64,000 nt of DNA. Origin: Bradyrhizobium commune. GTDB lineage: Bacteria; Pseudomonadota; Alphaproteobacteria; Rhizobiales; Xanthobacteraceae. The DNA lies in assembly GCF_015624505.1 (NCBI RefSeq), contig NZ_CP061379.1, forward strand, positions 5,208,001 through 5,272,000. The letters are read 5' to 3'. Each line of letters begins with the position of its first letter. Within the stretch, counting starts at the first letter, position 1. Made by a program: the position numbers and the translations under genes. The notes under the pieces were generated by a model. The model was not told the origin of the DNA, ran no database searches, and was given only the letters and a program-made list of their open reading frames with translations. Below are positions 44,322 to 53,865 of the stretch, in pieces.

Positions 44322-45599
44322 TCAGCGCATGAGCCCAAGCGCATCCGAGAAAAATTCCGGCCCACCGAAATTTCCCGACTTCAAAGCGAGCAGCATGTCG
44401 CCGCTCGTGCCCCCTACTGCGCGCAAGACCGGGACGCCGGCAGCTATCTCTGCGCCGACCAGAAACCCGGGAATCCTCAACCGGTCAACGACAGCGCCGG
44501 AGGTCTCACCGCCGGCGACGACCAAACGTCGCACCCCCGATTTCACGAGATTTTCTGCGATATCGGCCATCGTCTGCTCGATCGCGTGCCCCGCCGCGTC
44601 GCGGCCGTGGCGCGCCTGGAGTGCGGCAACCTGATCCGGCGTCGCGCTCGATGCGATCAGCACCGGACCTTCGGCCAGTCTCGGGCTCGCCCAGTCCAGG
44701 GCGCGCTGCGCCTCGCCCACTCCCGTAAGAATACGGTCCGGATCGAGATGGAGCACCGGCATGGCGCGCTCAGCGCTGGCGATCTGATGAAGCGTCGCCT
44801 GCGAGCAGCTTCCCGCAAGGCATGCCGCCGGCCCGCCGACCGCGGCACCGGGCCCGCCGCTTGCCGCGGTCGATTTGATCTTGCCCGTCGAGACCAGCGC
44901 GCGCGCCAGCCCCAGGCCGATGCCGGAGGCGCCGACCGACAGCCGATGCTGGGCGGCAACGAGGCCGATGGTCTCGAGGTCGCGATCGAACACGGCGTCA
45001 ATGATCGCAGCGCCAATACCCTTGCCGGCAAGCTCGGCAACACGCGCCCGCACGGCGTCCGCCCCACGCGTGACGGTGGCGAGGTCAACGAGGCCGATCT
45101 GCGTCCTGCTCTGGCGCGCCAGCACGCGCACCAGGTTGGAATCGCGCATCGGGTTGAGCGGATGGTCCTTCAGCGAGCTCTCGTTCAGCGGCACGGCGCC
45201 GACGAACAGATTGCCCTGGTAGACGGTGCGTCCGGTCTCCGGGAAAGCCGGCGTCACCAGCACGGCGGCCTCGCCACAATCGGCGCGCAGCGCATCCATC
45301 ACCGGGCCGATATTGCCGACATCGGTGGAATCGAAGGTCGAGCAGATCTTGAACAGCACGTGGCCCGCGCCGCGGCTGCGCAGCCATGTCTCGGCGGCGC
45401 GCGAGCGCGAGACGGCAAGCCCCGCCCCGATCGAGCGGCTCTTCAGCGACACCACGACGGCGTCGACCTCGGGCAGCGCGAGATCGTCCGCGGGTACGCC
45501 GATGGTCTGCACCGTGCGCAGGCCGGCGCGCGTCAGCGTGTTGGCGAGGTCGGAGGCGCCGGTATAGTCGTCGGCGATACAGCCCAATGCGAGCGTCAC
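44322..45599 (-). CDS. otnK: 3-oxo-tetronate kinase
   Basis: A 425-residue four-carbon acid sugar kinase (DUF1537 fold). The N-terminal domain has LGCIADDYTGASDLAN and FKICSTFDSTDVGNIGPV; the C-terminal nucleotide-binding domain has VVAGGETSGAV and VGGTSGDMLLALKSGNFGG. OtnK phosphorylates 3-oxo-tetronate made from L-threonate or D-erythronate. It starts with GTG 45599, inside the otnI stop (4-base overlap). The neighbours ltnD, otnI and otnC complete the pathway, which makes the specific name secure. Confidence 0.92.
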   Translation of the reverse strand: MTLALGCIADDYTGASDLANTLTRAGLRTVQTIGVPADDLALPEVDAVVVSLKSRSIGAGLAVSRSRAAETWLRSRGAGHVLFKICSTFDSTDVGNIGPVMDALRADCGEAAVLVTPAFPETGRTVYQGNLFVGAVPLNESSLKDHPLNPMRDSNLVRVLARQSRTQIGLVDLATVTRGADAVRARVAELAGKGIGAAIIDAVFDRDLETIGLVAAQHRLSVGASGIGLGLARALVSTGKIKSTAASGGPGAAVGGPAACLAGSCSQATLHQIASAERAMPVLHLDPDRILTGVGEAQRALDWASPRLAEGPVLIASSATPDQVAALQARHGRDAAGHAIEQTMADIAENLVKSGVRRLVVAGGETSGAVVDRLRIPGFLVGAEIAAGVPVLRAVGGTSGDMLLALKSGNFGGPEFFSDALGLMR

Positions 45600-46378
45600 G
45601 GCTTCACTCCCGCATAGGGCTTGAACCAGGCAAGGCCATCATTGGTCTTGCCACGCGGATTGTACTCGCAGCCGACGAAGCCGGCATAGCCGAGCCGGTC
45701 GAGCTCGGCGAACAGGAACGGATAGTTCAGTTCCTCACCATCGGGCTCATTGCGCGAGGGAATGCTGGCGATCTGGATGTGACCGATGATCGGCATCATC
45801 TCGCGCAGCCGCATGGTGACGTCGCCATGGATGATCTGGCAGTGATAGATGTCGAACTGGAGCTTCAGGTTCGGAAGCCGCAACTCCTGGATCAGGTCGC
45901 GGGCGAAACCGAAATCGTTGAGGAAATAGCCGGGCACATTGCGTGCATTGATCGGCTCGATCACGATGTCGATGCCGTGCGGCGCGAAGAATTCCGCCGC
46001 CCACGCCACCGACTTGTAGAAAGCCTCGATCGCGACACGCTCGCCGCGATTGGCGATGCCGGCCATCAGATGCAGGCGCTTGACACCGGTGGCCTTGGCG
46101 TAAGGCAGCGCCGTCTCCAGGCTCGCCTTGAGATCGGCGAAGCGCGCCGGCAGCGCGGCAAAGCCCTTCTCGCCGGCATTCCAGTCGCCCGGCGGCAGGT
46201 TGAACAGCGCCTGGGTCAGGCCGTTGCGCTTGAGCCGCTCGCCGACCGCTTCGGCCGGATGCTCATAAGGAAAGAGAAACTCGACGGCGGTGAAGCCGGC
46301 CTCGGCGGCCGCATCGAAGCGGTCGAGGAACGGCACCTCGGTGAACATCATCGAGAGGTTGGCGGCGAAACGGGGCAT
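45596..46378 (-). CDS. otnI: 2-oxo-tetronate isomerase
   Basis: A 260-residue TIM-barrel isomerase of the hydroxypyruvate-isomerase/xylose-isomerase-like family. The opening MPRFAANLSMMFTEVPFLDR and the metal-site glutamates in VIEPINARNVPGY and FVGCEYNPRGKT are typical. In the erythronate/threonate pathway OtnI interconverts 2-oxo- and 3-oxo-tetronate. Hydroxypyruvate isomerase (Hyi/Gip) is the alternative; the otnK neighbour decides. It overlaps otnK by 4 bases and lies 12 bases after ltnD. Confidence 0.9.
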   Translation of the reverse strand: MPRFAANLSMMFTEVPFLDRFDAAAEAGFTAVEFLFPYEHPAEAVGERLKRNGLTQALFNLPPGDWNAGEKGFAALPARFADLKASLETALPYAKATGVKRLHLMAGIANRGERVAIEAFYKSVAWAAEFFAPHGIDIVIEPINARNVPGYFLNDFGFARDLIQELRLPNLKLQFDIYHCQIIHGDVTMRLREMMPIIGHIQIASIPSRNEPDGEELNYPFLFAELDRLGYAGFVGCEYNPRGKTNDGLAWFKPYAGVKP

Positions 46379-46390
46379 TGGAATCCTCTT

Positions 46391-47308
46391 CTACTTGTCG
46401 CCGGGAAGTTTGACGCCGGTGACCTGCGCATACATCCGCGCCACCGAGGCGTCATCGTCGCGGCCCATGCCGGCGGCTGATGTCATCAGGAACATCTGGA
46501 GCGCTGCGGCGGACACCGGCACCGGAAATCTGGCGCTGCGTGCCATGTCCTGGATGATGCCGAGGTCCTTGACGAAGATCTCGACCGCACTGCGCGGCGT
46601 GTAGTCGCCATCGAGCACATGCGGCATGCGGTTCTCGAACATCCAGGAATTGCCGGCCGACGCCGTGATCACCTCATAGACCTTGCGGATGTCCAGGCCC
46701 TGCTTGGCCGCGAACGCGATCGCTTCCGAGGCGGCAGCAATATGCACGCCGGCGAGAAGCTGGTTGATCATCTTGAACGCGGCGCCCTGCCCTGCGGCGT
46801 CGCCGAGCTCGTAGAGCTTTGCAGCCATGGCATCGAGCGCGGGCCGCGCTTTTGCAAATGCCACCGGACTACCGGAAGCGAGGATCGTCAGCTCGCCTTG
46901 CGCCGCGCGCTGCGCGCCGCCGGAGATCGGTGCATCCAGATAGTGCCGGCCGGTCGCCTCGATCTGTTTTGCGAGTCGACGAGCCACATCTGGATCCATC
47001 GTGGCGGAGGACACGAACACGCTGTCCTTCGGCATGGTCTCGGCGACGCCATCCTTGCCGAACAGGATGGTCTCGGTCTGCGCGGCATTGACGACGACGC
47101 TGACGACAATGTCGGCGCCCTTGGCTGCTTCGGCCGGCGTCTTCGCGCCCGCGCCGCCGTCCTTGACGAAGCGCGCCACGGCATCGGCCGAGACGTCGCA
47201 GCCGGTCACGGCATGGCCGGCACGCTTCAGCGAGGTCGCCATGCCAAAGCCCATCGAGCCGAGCCCGATGATTGCGATGCGCTGATTCTGTGGCGGAGAG
47301 GCGGACAT
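46391..47308 (-). CDS. ltnD: L-threonate dehydrogenase
   Basis: A 305-residue member of the 3-hydroxyisobutyrate dehydrogenase family. The NAD(P) motif is IIGLGSMGFGMA, the substrate motif DAPISGGAQRAAQG, and the catalytic lysine lies in FKMINQLLAGVH. LtnD oxidises L-threonate to 2-oxo-tetronate. Glyoxylate/tartronate semialdehyde reductases are close relatives; the operon with otnI and otnK supports LtnD. ATG 47308 starts the operon and is divergent from otnC, with 105 bases between. Confidence 0.9.
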   Translation of the reverse strand: MSASPPQNQRIAIIGLGSMGFGMATSLKRAGHAVTGCDVSADAVARFVKDGGAGAKTPAEAAKGADIVVSVVVNAAQTETILFGKDGVAETMPKDSVFVSSATMDPDVARRLAKQIEATGRHYLDAPISGGAQRAAQGELTILASGSPVAFAKARPALDAMAAKLYELGDAAGQGAAFKMINQLLAGVHIAAASEAIAFAAKQGLDIRKVYEVITASAGNSWMFENRMPHVLDGDYTPRSAVEIFVKDLGIIQDMARSARFPVPVSAAALQMFLMTSAAGMGRDDDASVARMYAQVTGVKLPGDK

Positions 47309-47413
47309 GCAACTGATCCTTGCGAACGTTTCCCGGACGGCCGGCCTTGGCGGCGGCTCACTGACCCGAATAACACGGCTTGGCCGCGCTGCCAAAGCGT
47401 GAGACAAAAAGGC

Positions 47414-48100
47414 ATGACGGCCATGAGAACTGAAACGAGCAACGAGACAAGGCTGCGTGAGGACATCTGCCGCTTCGGACGCTCCCTGTTCGAACGCGGG
47501 CTGACGCCGGGCTCCTCCGGCAATATCAGCGTCAAGCTCGATGACGGCGGCTGGCTGGTGACGCCAACCAACGCCTCGCTCGGCTTTCTCGATCCGGCGA
47601 AGCTCTCACGGTTGGACGATCAGGGCCGGCTGGTGTCGGGCGATGCCCCGACCAAGGAAGTTCCGCTTCACACCGCGCTCTATGACACGCGCGGCAGCGC
47701 ACGCGCGATCGTGCATCTGCACTCGACCCATTCGGTCGCGCTCTCGATGCTGCCCGAGATCGACCCGCGCGCCGCGCTGCCACCGATGACGGCCTATTAC
47801 CTGATGAAATGCGGCGCCACCGCGCTTGTGCCCTATTACCGCCCCGGCGATCCCGCGGTGGCGGACGCGATCAAGGGGCTGGCGGGGAAATACTCGTCCG
47901 TGCTGCTCGCCAATCACGGCCCGGTCGTTGCCGGCGATACGCTGGAGGCCGCGGTGTTCGCGACCGAGGAGTTGGAAGAGACGGCGAAGCTGTATCTGCT
48001 GCTGCGCGGGATGAACCCGCGCTATCTGTCGCCGGAGCAGGTAACGGATCTGGTGAAAGTATTCGGAGTGGCGTTGCCGGAGCATGGGCACCGGCATTGA
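47414..48100 (+). CDS. otnC: 3-oxo-tetronate 4-phosphate decarboxylase
   Basis: A 228-residue class II aldolase/fuculose-aldolase family protein. The catalytic glutamate is in TKEVPLHTALYD and the zinc ligands in HLHSTHSVAL and LLANHGPVV. OtnC decarboxylates 3-oxo-tetronate 4-phosphate to dihydroxyacetone phosphate, the last step of the pathway. ATG 47414 is used; ATG 47423 is also possible, and neither has a strong ribosome site. It is transcribed away from ltnD-otnI-otnK, an unusual split for these genes, which are often in one operon. Confidence 0.9.
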   Translation: MTAMRTETSNETRLREDICRFGRSLFERGLTPGSSGNISVKLDDGGWLVTPTNASLGFLDPAKLSRLDDQGRLVSGDAPTKEVPLHTALYDTRGSARAIVHLHSTHSVALSMLPEIDPRAALPPMTAYYLMKCGATALVPYYRPGDPAVADAIKGLAGKYSSVLLANHGPVVAGDTLEAAVFATEELEETAKLYLLLRGMNPRYLSPEQVTDLVKVFGVALPEHGHRH

Positions 48101-48118
48101 GCCCCCGGCTCTCGCCTG

Positions 48119-48145
48119 GTCATTGCGAGCGAAGCTCGCAATGAC
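48119..48145. repeat. minimal palindrome of family A (copy 4)
   Basis: Perfect 12-base arms GTCATTGCGAGC and GCTCGCAATGAC around GAA. It is family A reduced to its outermost ends, with the interior lost. It lies between the convergent otnC and livF genes and would make a compact hairpin on both transcripts. Confidence 0.88.
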
Positions 48146-48153
48146 GGGTGTGG

Positions 48154-48841
48154 CTACAGCCCCAGATACGCCTTGCGCACGTCCGGATTGCCCTTGATCT
48201 CCGCCGCCGGCCCCTGCATCAGCACGCGGCCGGTCTGGAGAATGTAGGCGCGGTCGGCGATCTCGAGGCACTCGGCCATGCGCTGCTCGACGATCAGCAC
48301 GGTCATGCCGGCGTCGCGGATGCGCAAGACAGCCTGAAAGATTTCATCCACCAGCTTCGGCATGATGCCTTGCGACGGCTCATCCAGCATCAACAGCCGC
48401 GGGCGGGTCATCAGCGCGCGGCCGATCGCGAGCATCTGCTGCTCGCCGCCGCTTAGCGTCTCGGCGCGCTGCTCGAGACGTTCGGACAGGCGCGGGAACA
48501 GCTGGAAGACGAGATCGAGCGGCGCCTCGCGATCCGCCTCGCCGCGGTAGAGATAGCTGCCGAGGCGAAGATTGTCGCGCACGGACAGGCGCGGGAACAG
48601 GCGGCGGTTCTCCGGCACATAGGCGATGCCGGTCGCCGTGATGTGATGCTGCGCCATGCCGTCGAGGCGCTTGCCGTCGAAGGTCACGGTGCCCGAACGC
48701 GGACGCTCGGCGCCGGCGATGGATTTGAGCAGCGTCGACTTGCCCGCGCCGTTGGCGCCGGCGACGCAGACGATCTCGCCCTTGGTGACTTCGATGCTGA
48801 CCGCGGAGATCGCGACCAGGCCCTGATAGGCGGTCGTGACC

Positions 48842-48858
<17 letters not shown>
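48154..48858 (-). CDS. livF: branched-chain amino acid-type ABC transporter ATPase
   Basis: A 234-residue LivF ATPase: GANGAGKST (Walker A), LSGGEQQMLAIGRAL (signature), LLMLDEPSQG (Walker B) and the switch histidine shortly after VEQ. It supplies ATP hydrolysis with LivG for import by LivHM. It overlaps livG by 17 bases and is the last gene of the minus-strand operon that begins at 53746. The transported substrate is probably not a branched-chain amino acid in this context; the operon includes a DUF1445 hydro-lyase. Confidence 0.9.
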
Positions 48859-49569
<711 letters not shown>

Positions 49570-49573
<4 letters not shown>

Positions 49574-50553
49574 CGCGTGGCTCCTTTCGCTTTTGAACGT
49601 GAGAACAGGCTGACCAGGCCTTGCGGCAGCGCCAGCGAAATCGCCACGATCAGTGCGCCGTAGACGATGAGGTCGACGCCGCGGCCGGAGCCGCCGATAT
49701 AGGAGCGCGTCAGCTCCGTCATCGGGATCAGGATGGCCGCCCCCAGCACAGGTCCCCATAGGGTGCCGATACCGCCGAGCACCGCGGGCAGCGCCATCAG
49801 GAGCGAGAACTGGAAGCCCATCACGCTTTCAGGATCGATATACGAGAGAAACTGCGCATAGAAGGCGCCGCCGACGGCGACGAGGAAGGCGGAGACGGCT
49901 GCCGCACCCATCTTGGAGTTGAACACGACGACGCCGAGACTTTCGGCCGCTTCCGGATTATCCTTCACCGCGCGCCACCAGAAACCCCATTTGGAATCCT
50001 CCAGCCACCAGGTGACGAACCAGGCGAGGCTGCACAGCGCCAGCGCGAAATAGAAATATGGCAGCTTGCTGCGCAGGAACTGGAATTTCAGCCAGCTGTC
50101 GCCGCGCACGGGAATGGTGATGCCCATTGCAGCCCCCGCCCATTCCCAGTTCTGGAACAGCAGCAGGCCGATCTCGGCGATGACGATGGTCGCGATCACG
50201 AAGTAATGGCCGCGCAGGCGGAAGAAGGGATAGCCGAGCCCCATCGCGATCACGGCCGCGATCGCGCCGCCGGCGAGCATACCGAACCAGGGCAACACGC
50301 CGAACTTGGTGAACAGGAGCTCGGTGGTGTAGGCGCCGATGCCGAAATAGAGCGCGTGGCCGAGCGAGATCTGCCCGCAATAGCCGGACAGGATATTCCA
50401 GCTCTGCGACAGCGCCGCATACATCAGGGTCAGGATCAGGATGTTCTGGACGTAGACGTCCTTGATGAGCAGCGGCGCGAGCGCGGCCAGCGCGACCAGC
50501 ACCGCGGCGATGATGAGGTCGCGGCGGCGCCGCGCGGCAAAATTCTTGTCCAT
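49570..50553 (-). CDS. livM: branched-chain amino acid-type ABC permease
   Basis: A 327-residue inner-membrane permease with about 8-10 hydrophobic segments and the typical SLGHALYFGIGAYTTE and LGGIGTLWGPVLGAAIL motifs of LivM. The stop of livH and the ATG here share one base (TGATG), showing tight coupling. GTG 50556, one codon earlier, is also possible. It forms the translocation channel with LivH. Confidence 0.91.
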
Positions 50554-51431
50554 CACATCGACCCGAACAGGCCGCGCGGCCTGATGAAGACGACGAGCAG
50601 ATAGACGGCATAGATGCCGACCGATTTCAGCGAGGGCGGCAGTACCAGCGCAGTGGTCGCTTCGACCAGGCCGACGATGATGCCGCCGGCGAAGGCGCCG
50701 AACACGCTGCCGAAGCCGCCGAGCGCCACCGTGACATAGGCGATCAGCGCAAAGGACGCGCCGACGTCGGGATAGATGTAGAAAAACACCGCCATGATCG
50801 CACCGGCGAGTCCGACCAGCGCCGCGCCAAGGCCCCAGCCGAACGCGAACACGCGGTTCTTGTCGATGCCGACGAGTGCGACCGCACCGGGATCTTCGCG
50901 GGTGGCTTCGATCGCGCGGCCAAAATCGGTGCGGTGGATGAAGAAGTAGAGGCCGCCGAACGCTGCGATCGAGACCAGCGCACCGACCAGCTGCGGCTCC
51001 GGCAGGAAGATGCCGGCGATCGAGATGGTTTTGCCGCCGATCCAGGACTGCGGAATGCTGCGGTAGTCCGGCGTGAAGAAGAACTGCGCCAGCCCGCGCA
51101 TCACGATGGCCAAGCCAAAGGTCGTGAAGATCTGGACCATGCCGGCATTGGCCTTGGCCCGCATGGCGAAGCGTACAATCAAAAGATAGATCACCGCTCC
51201 GAACACGAACATCGCCGCTGCGACCAGCGGCGCCGACAGCAAGGGATCGATGGCGAAGAACGAGAACAGGAAGAACGACACGTACATCGCGATCATCAGG
51301 AACTCGCCATGGGCGAAGTTCGTGACGTCCATCAGGCCGAAGATCAGCGCGAGGCCGACCGCGATCAGCCCGTAGAGCAGGCCCATCAGAAGGCCGCTGG
51401 CGAGACTTTGGATAATGGCTTGGGCTGTCAC
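50553..51431 (-). CDS. livH: branched-chain amino acid-type ABC permease
   Basis: A 292-residue permease with about 8 hydrophobic segments. YGLIAVGLALIFGLMDVTNF and LGGFGSVFGAFAGGIIVGLV are the LivH hallmarks. I choose GTG 51431, which has GGGGGA about 7 bases before it; a longer reading would run into the family A repeat. Between it and livK lies that repeat (51467-51550). Confidence 0.9.
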   Translation of the reverse strand: MTAQAIIQSLASGLLMGLLYGLIAVGLALIFGLMDVTNFAHGEFLMIAMYVSFFLFSFFAIDPLLSAPLVAAAMFVFGAVIYLLIVRFAMRAKANAGMVQIFTTFGLAIVMRGLAQFFFTPDYRSIPQSWIGGKTISIAGIFLPEPQLVGALVSIAAFGGLYFFIHRTDFGRAIEATREDPGAVALVGIDKNRVFAFGWGLGAALVGLAGAIMAVFFYIYPDVGASFALIAYVTVALGGFGSVFGAFAGGIIVGLVEATTALVLPPSLKSVGIYAVYLLVVFIRPRGLFGSM

Positions 51432-51466
51432 CTCTAGTCCCCCGTTCGAAATGTCATCGTTTGCTC

Positions 51467-51550
51467 CGTCATTGCGAGCGAAGCGAAGCAATCCAGAATC
51501 TCACCGTGGAGACGCTGGATTGCTTCGTCGCTTCGCTCCTCGCAATGACG
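51467..51550. repeat. palindromic repeat inside the liv operon (family A, copy 3)
   Basis: Left end CGTCATTGCGAGCGAAGCGA followed by AGCAATCCAG, right end CTGGATTGCTTCGTCGCTTC then GCTCCTCGCAATGACG. It sits between livK and livH. A stable hairpin here could protect the livK message and lower expression of the permeases, as REP elements do in malE-malF type operons; this is an inference. Confidence 0.9.
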
Positions 51551-51594
51551 AGGCTCGTGCGACGATCTCGATTTATTCCCCTACTCCCGCGACC

Positions 51595-52839
51595 TTACTT
51601 CATCGGCCAGATCGCCTCGGCGATCGCGGCCTGCGGCGGGAAGATGGTGACGAACTTGCCGCCGACATATTGCAGCAGCACCGGGTCGGCGTCGTTGTTC
51701 TGGCCCATCTCGTCGAACTTCACGCGCTTCCAGGGCATGATGGTCTGCTCGCCCGGGATGTCGGTGGCGGCCAGCGCGTCGCGGATCTTCTCGCCGTCGG
51801 TCGACTTGGCGCGGCTGATGGCGTCGGCCAGCACGATCAGGCCCATGAACTGGCGAGAGGTGAGGTCATTGAGATCCTTGCCCGACTTCGCCTTGAACAT
51901 GTCGTTGACCTTGCCGACCATCGGGCGCTTCTGCGCGAGGTCGAGCGAGAAGGTGCCGCGCGAGATCACGCCCTCGAGCTTGTCGCCGACGGCGTCGTAG
52001 AGCGCCTTCTCGGAGAAGCCGGCGTCCTGCGCCACGATCGCATTCGGCTTGTAGCCGAGCTCGGCCATGGTCTTGACCAGCAAAATGCCGTCGGTGGTGT
52101 AGCTCGAGGGCATCAGCACGTCGGCATTGGCGGTCTTGAGCTGCTGCACCTCGGCCGACAGCGACGGCGAATTGGCGCGGTACTTGATGTCGGAGACGAT
52201 CTTGTAGCCGCGCTCGCCGGCGATCTTGGCCTGCGCATTGCCGGAATCGGTGCCGAAGATGGTGTCCTCGTGGAACAGCGACAGCGTCTCGATCTTGGTG
52301 CCCTTCTTCTTCAAGGCATCGAAGAAGTCGAACATCGCGGCCGAGTACATCTCGTCATGCGGCGAGGCACGGAAGTAGTATTTGAGGCCGCGCCGATGCA
52401 GGCTCGGCGAGGAGTTGTCGGCGGACACGAACGGAATCTGGTAGCGCTCGCAGATCTGGCTGACGGTGACGGCGACCGCGCTCTGATAGGTGCCGATGAT
52501 GGCGCAGACCTTCTCCTGCGTGATCAGGCGCTCGGCTTCGGCGCGGCCCTTCTGGGGATCGGCTTGGTGGTCGGCGAACACGAGGCGCACCTTGGCGCCG
52601 CCGAGGCCCGGCAGGCCCTCGCCCTTCGCCAGCGGCAGGTCGAAATCACTGTCCTTGTTGATGACCTCGAGCGCGGTCTCATAGGCCTTCTGCGCGTCGA
52701 CGCCCTGCTGGGCGCTGCCGCCCGAGAACGGATAGATGACGCCGATCACGACTTCCGAGGTTTGGGCACGTGCCGCTAGCGGCACCAGCGCGGCGGTAGC
52801 GGTCGCACCTAACAAAACGTCGCGGCGAGTGATCGTCAT
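51595..52839 (-). CDS. ABC transporter substrate-binding protein (LivK/amide-type)
   Basis: A 414-residue periplasmic binding protein of the Leu/Ile/Val-receptor type. The N-terminus (MTITRRDVLLGATATAALVP) is an export signal with two arginines and could be Tat dependent; AARAQ marks the likely cut. The mature part has VIGVIYPFSGGSAQQGVDAQ and two lobes with INKDSD/VSADNSS-type segments. The chain PFVSADNSSPSLHRRGLKYYFRASP matches the amide/urea branch more than true LivK (pieces PFVSADNSSP and YYFRASP). The ligand is unknown. Confidence 0.9.
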   Translation of the reverse strand: MTITRRDVLLGATATAALVPLAARAQTSEVVIGVIYPFSGGSAQQGVDAQKAYETALEVINKDSDFDLPLAKGEGLPGLGGAKVRLVFADHQADPQKGRAEAERLITQEKVCAIIGTYQSAVAVTVSQICERYQIPFVSADNSSPSLHRRGLKYYFRASPHDEMYSAAMFDFFDALKKKGTKIETLSLFHEDTIFGTDSGNAQAKIAGERGYKIVSDIKYRANSPSLSAEVQQLKTANADVLMPSSYTTDGILLVKTMAELGYKPNAIVAQDAGFSEKALYDAVGDKLEGVISRGTFSLDLAQKRPMVGKVNDMFKAKSGKDLNDLTSRQFMGLIVLADAISRAKSTDGEKIRDALAATDIPGEQTIMPWKRVKFDEMGQNNDADPVLLQYVGGKFVTIFPPQAAIAEAIWPMK

Positions 52840-52930
52840 GGGTGAATTTTCCTGTTACTGAATTTTGCGCGTATCGAATGAAGCGATTGGTGGAGAGCGT
52901 AAAGCCTGAAGAAGCAGCAAATGCTGCCCA

Positions 52931-53746
52931 CTAAATCACGGCCATGGTCCTGTTCTTCAGATCGGTGACCAGCATCAGGCCCGGCGAATGCGTGATCGCG
53001 AACGGCAGCTTGGCGGCGTTGATCACCGATTGCGGCGTGACGCCGCAGGCCCAGAACACCGGGATCTCGTCATCGGCAACCGGCACCGGATCGCCGTAAT
53101 CGGGCTTGGCGATGTCCTTGATGCCGATCAGATGCGGATGACCGAGATGCACGGGCGCGCCGTGCACGGCGGGATAGCGCGAGGTGATCTGCACGGCGCG
53201 GATCGCATCGGCCGGCTTGAACGGACGCATCGACACCACCATCGGCCCCGCGAACGGGCCGGCCTCGCCGCAGGCGATGTTGGTGCGGTACATCGGCACG
53301 CGCACGTTCTGCTCGATGTGGCGGATCGGCATCCCCTCGTCGAGCAGTGCCTCTTCGAATGAGAACGAGCAGCCGAGCACGAAGGTCACGAGATCGTCGC
53401 GCCAATGCTTCGTCACATCGGTCGGCTCGTCGACGACTTCGCCATCGCGCCAGACGCGATAGCGCGGCACGTCGGTGCGGATGTCGAGATCGGCGCCGAG
53501 CGCGGGAATGTGCGGGCTGCCGACATCGGACATGCCGATGATCGGGCACGGCTTTGGATTGAGCTGGCAAAAGCGGTGGAAGGCGCTGGCGTATTCCGCC
53601 GGCAGGATCGCCAGATTGCCCTGGACGAAGCCGGGGGCGACCCCGGCCGTGGAACCGACCGCACCGCCGCGATAGGCGAGCCGCGCCTGGCGGCTCGGGA
53701 GAGTGTCGGGCGTTTCAGTTTGCTGCACTGCCACCAAAACAGTCAT
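52931..53746 (-). CDS. putative hydro-lyase, DUF1445 (YcsI) family
   Basis: A 271-residue protein of the UPF0317/DUF1445 family. Characteristic segments are [13 protein letters not shown] near the N-terminus, [17 protein letters not shown], and FWACGVTPQ with [14 protein letters not shown] near the C-terminus. The family is annotated putative hydro-lyase; the human DGLUCY protein combines such a region with a separate D-glutamate cyclase domain that is absent here. It is the first gene of the minus-strand operon and is divergent from the LysR gene, so it is likely LysR controlled. Confidence 0.87.
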   Translation of the reverse strand: MTVLVAVQQTETPDTLPSRQARLAYRGGAVGSTAGVAPGFVQGNLAILPAEYASAFHRFCQLNPKPCPIIGMSDVGSPHIPALGADLDIRTDVPRYRVWRDGEVVDEPTDVTKHWRDDLVTFVLGCSFSFEEALLDEGMPIRHIEQNVRVPMYRTNIACGEAGPFAGPMVVSMRPFKPADAIRAVQITSRYPAVHGAPVHLGHPHLIGIKDIAKPDYGDPVPVADDEIPVFWACGVTPQSVINAAKLPFAITHSPGLMLVTDLKNRTMAVI

Positions 53747-53826
53747 GTGATCGACCTGCCTATAAACTCGACAAAGACAGCCAACACCAAGCGTGCTATA
53801 AAGTCTAATCTTCCTTTCTAATCAAG

Positions 53827-53849
53827 ATCGATAAATTTGATTTATCGAT
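53827..53849. promoter_or_regulatory. probable LysR operator
   Basis: A perfect palindrome with 10-base arms, ATCGATAAAT at 53827-53836 and ATTTATCGAT at 53840-53849, around TTG. It holds a T-N11-A motif as expected for LysR regulators. It lies 17 bases upstream of the LysR start and 81 bases upstream of the DUF1445 gene, in AT-rich DNA unlike the surrounding sequence. Autoregulation together with control of the divergent operon is the likely role. Confidence 0.78.
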
Positions 53850-53865
53850 TAGGAAAATCCTTCCA

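Noticed and set aside
52931..53746. D-glutamate cyclase
   Set aside because: That activity belongs to a different domain of the DGLUCY protein, which is missing here; only the DUF1445 part is present.
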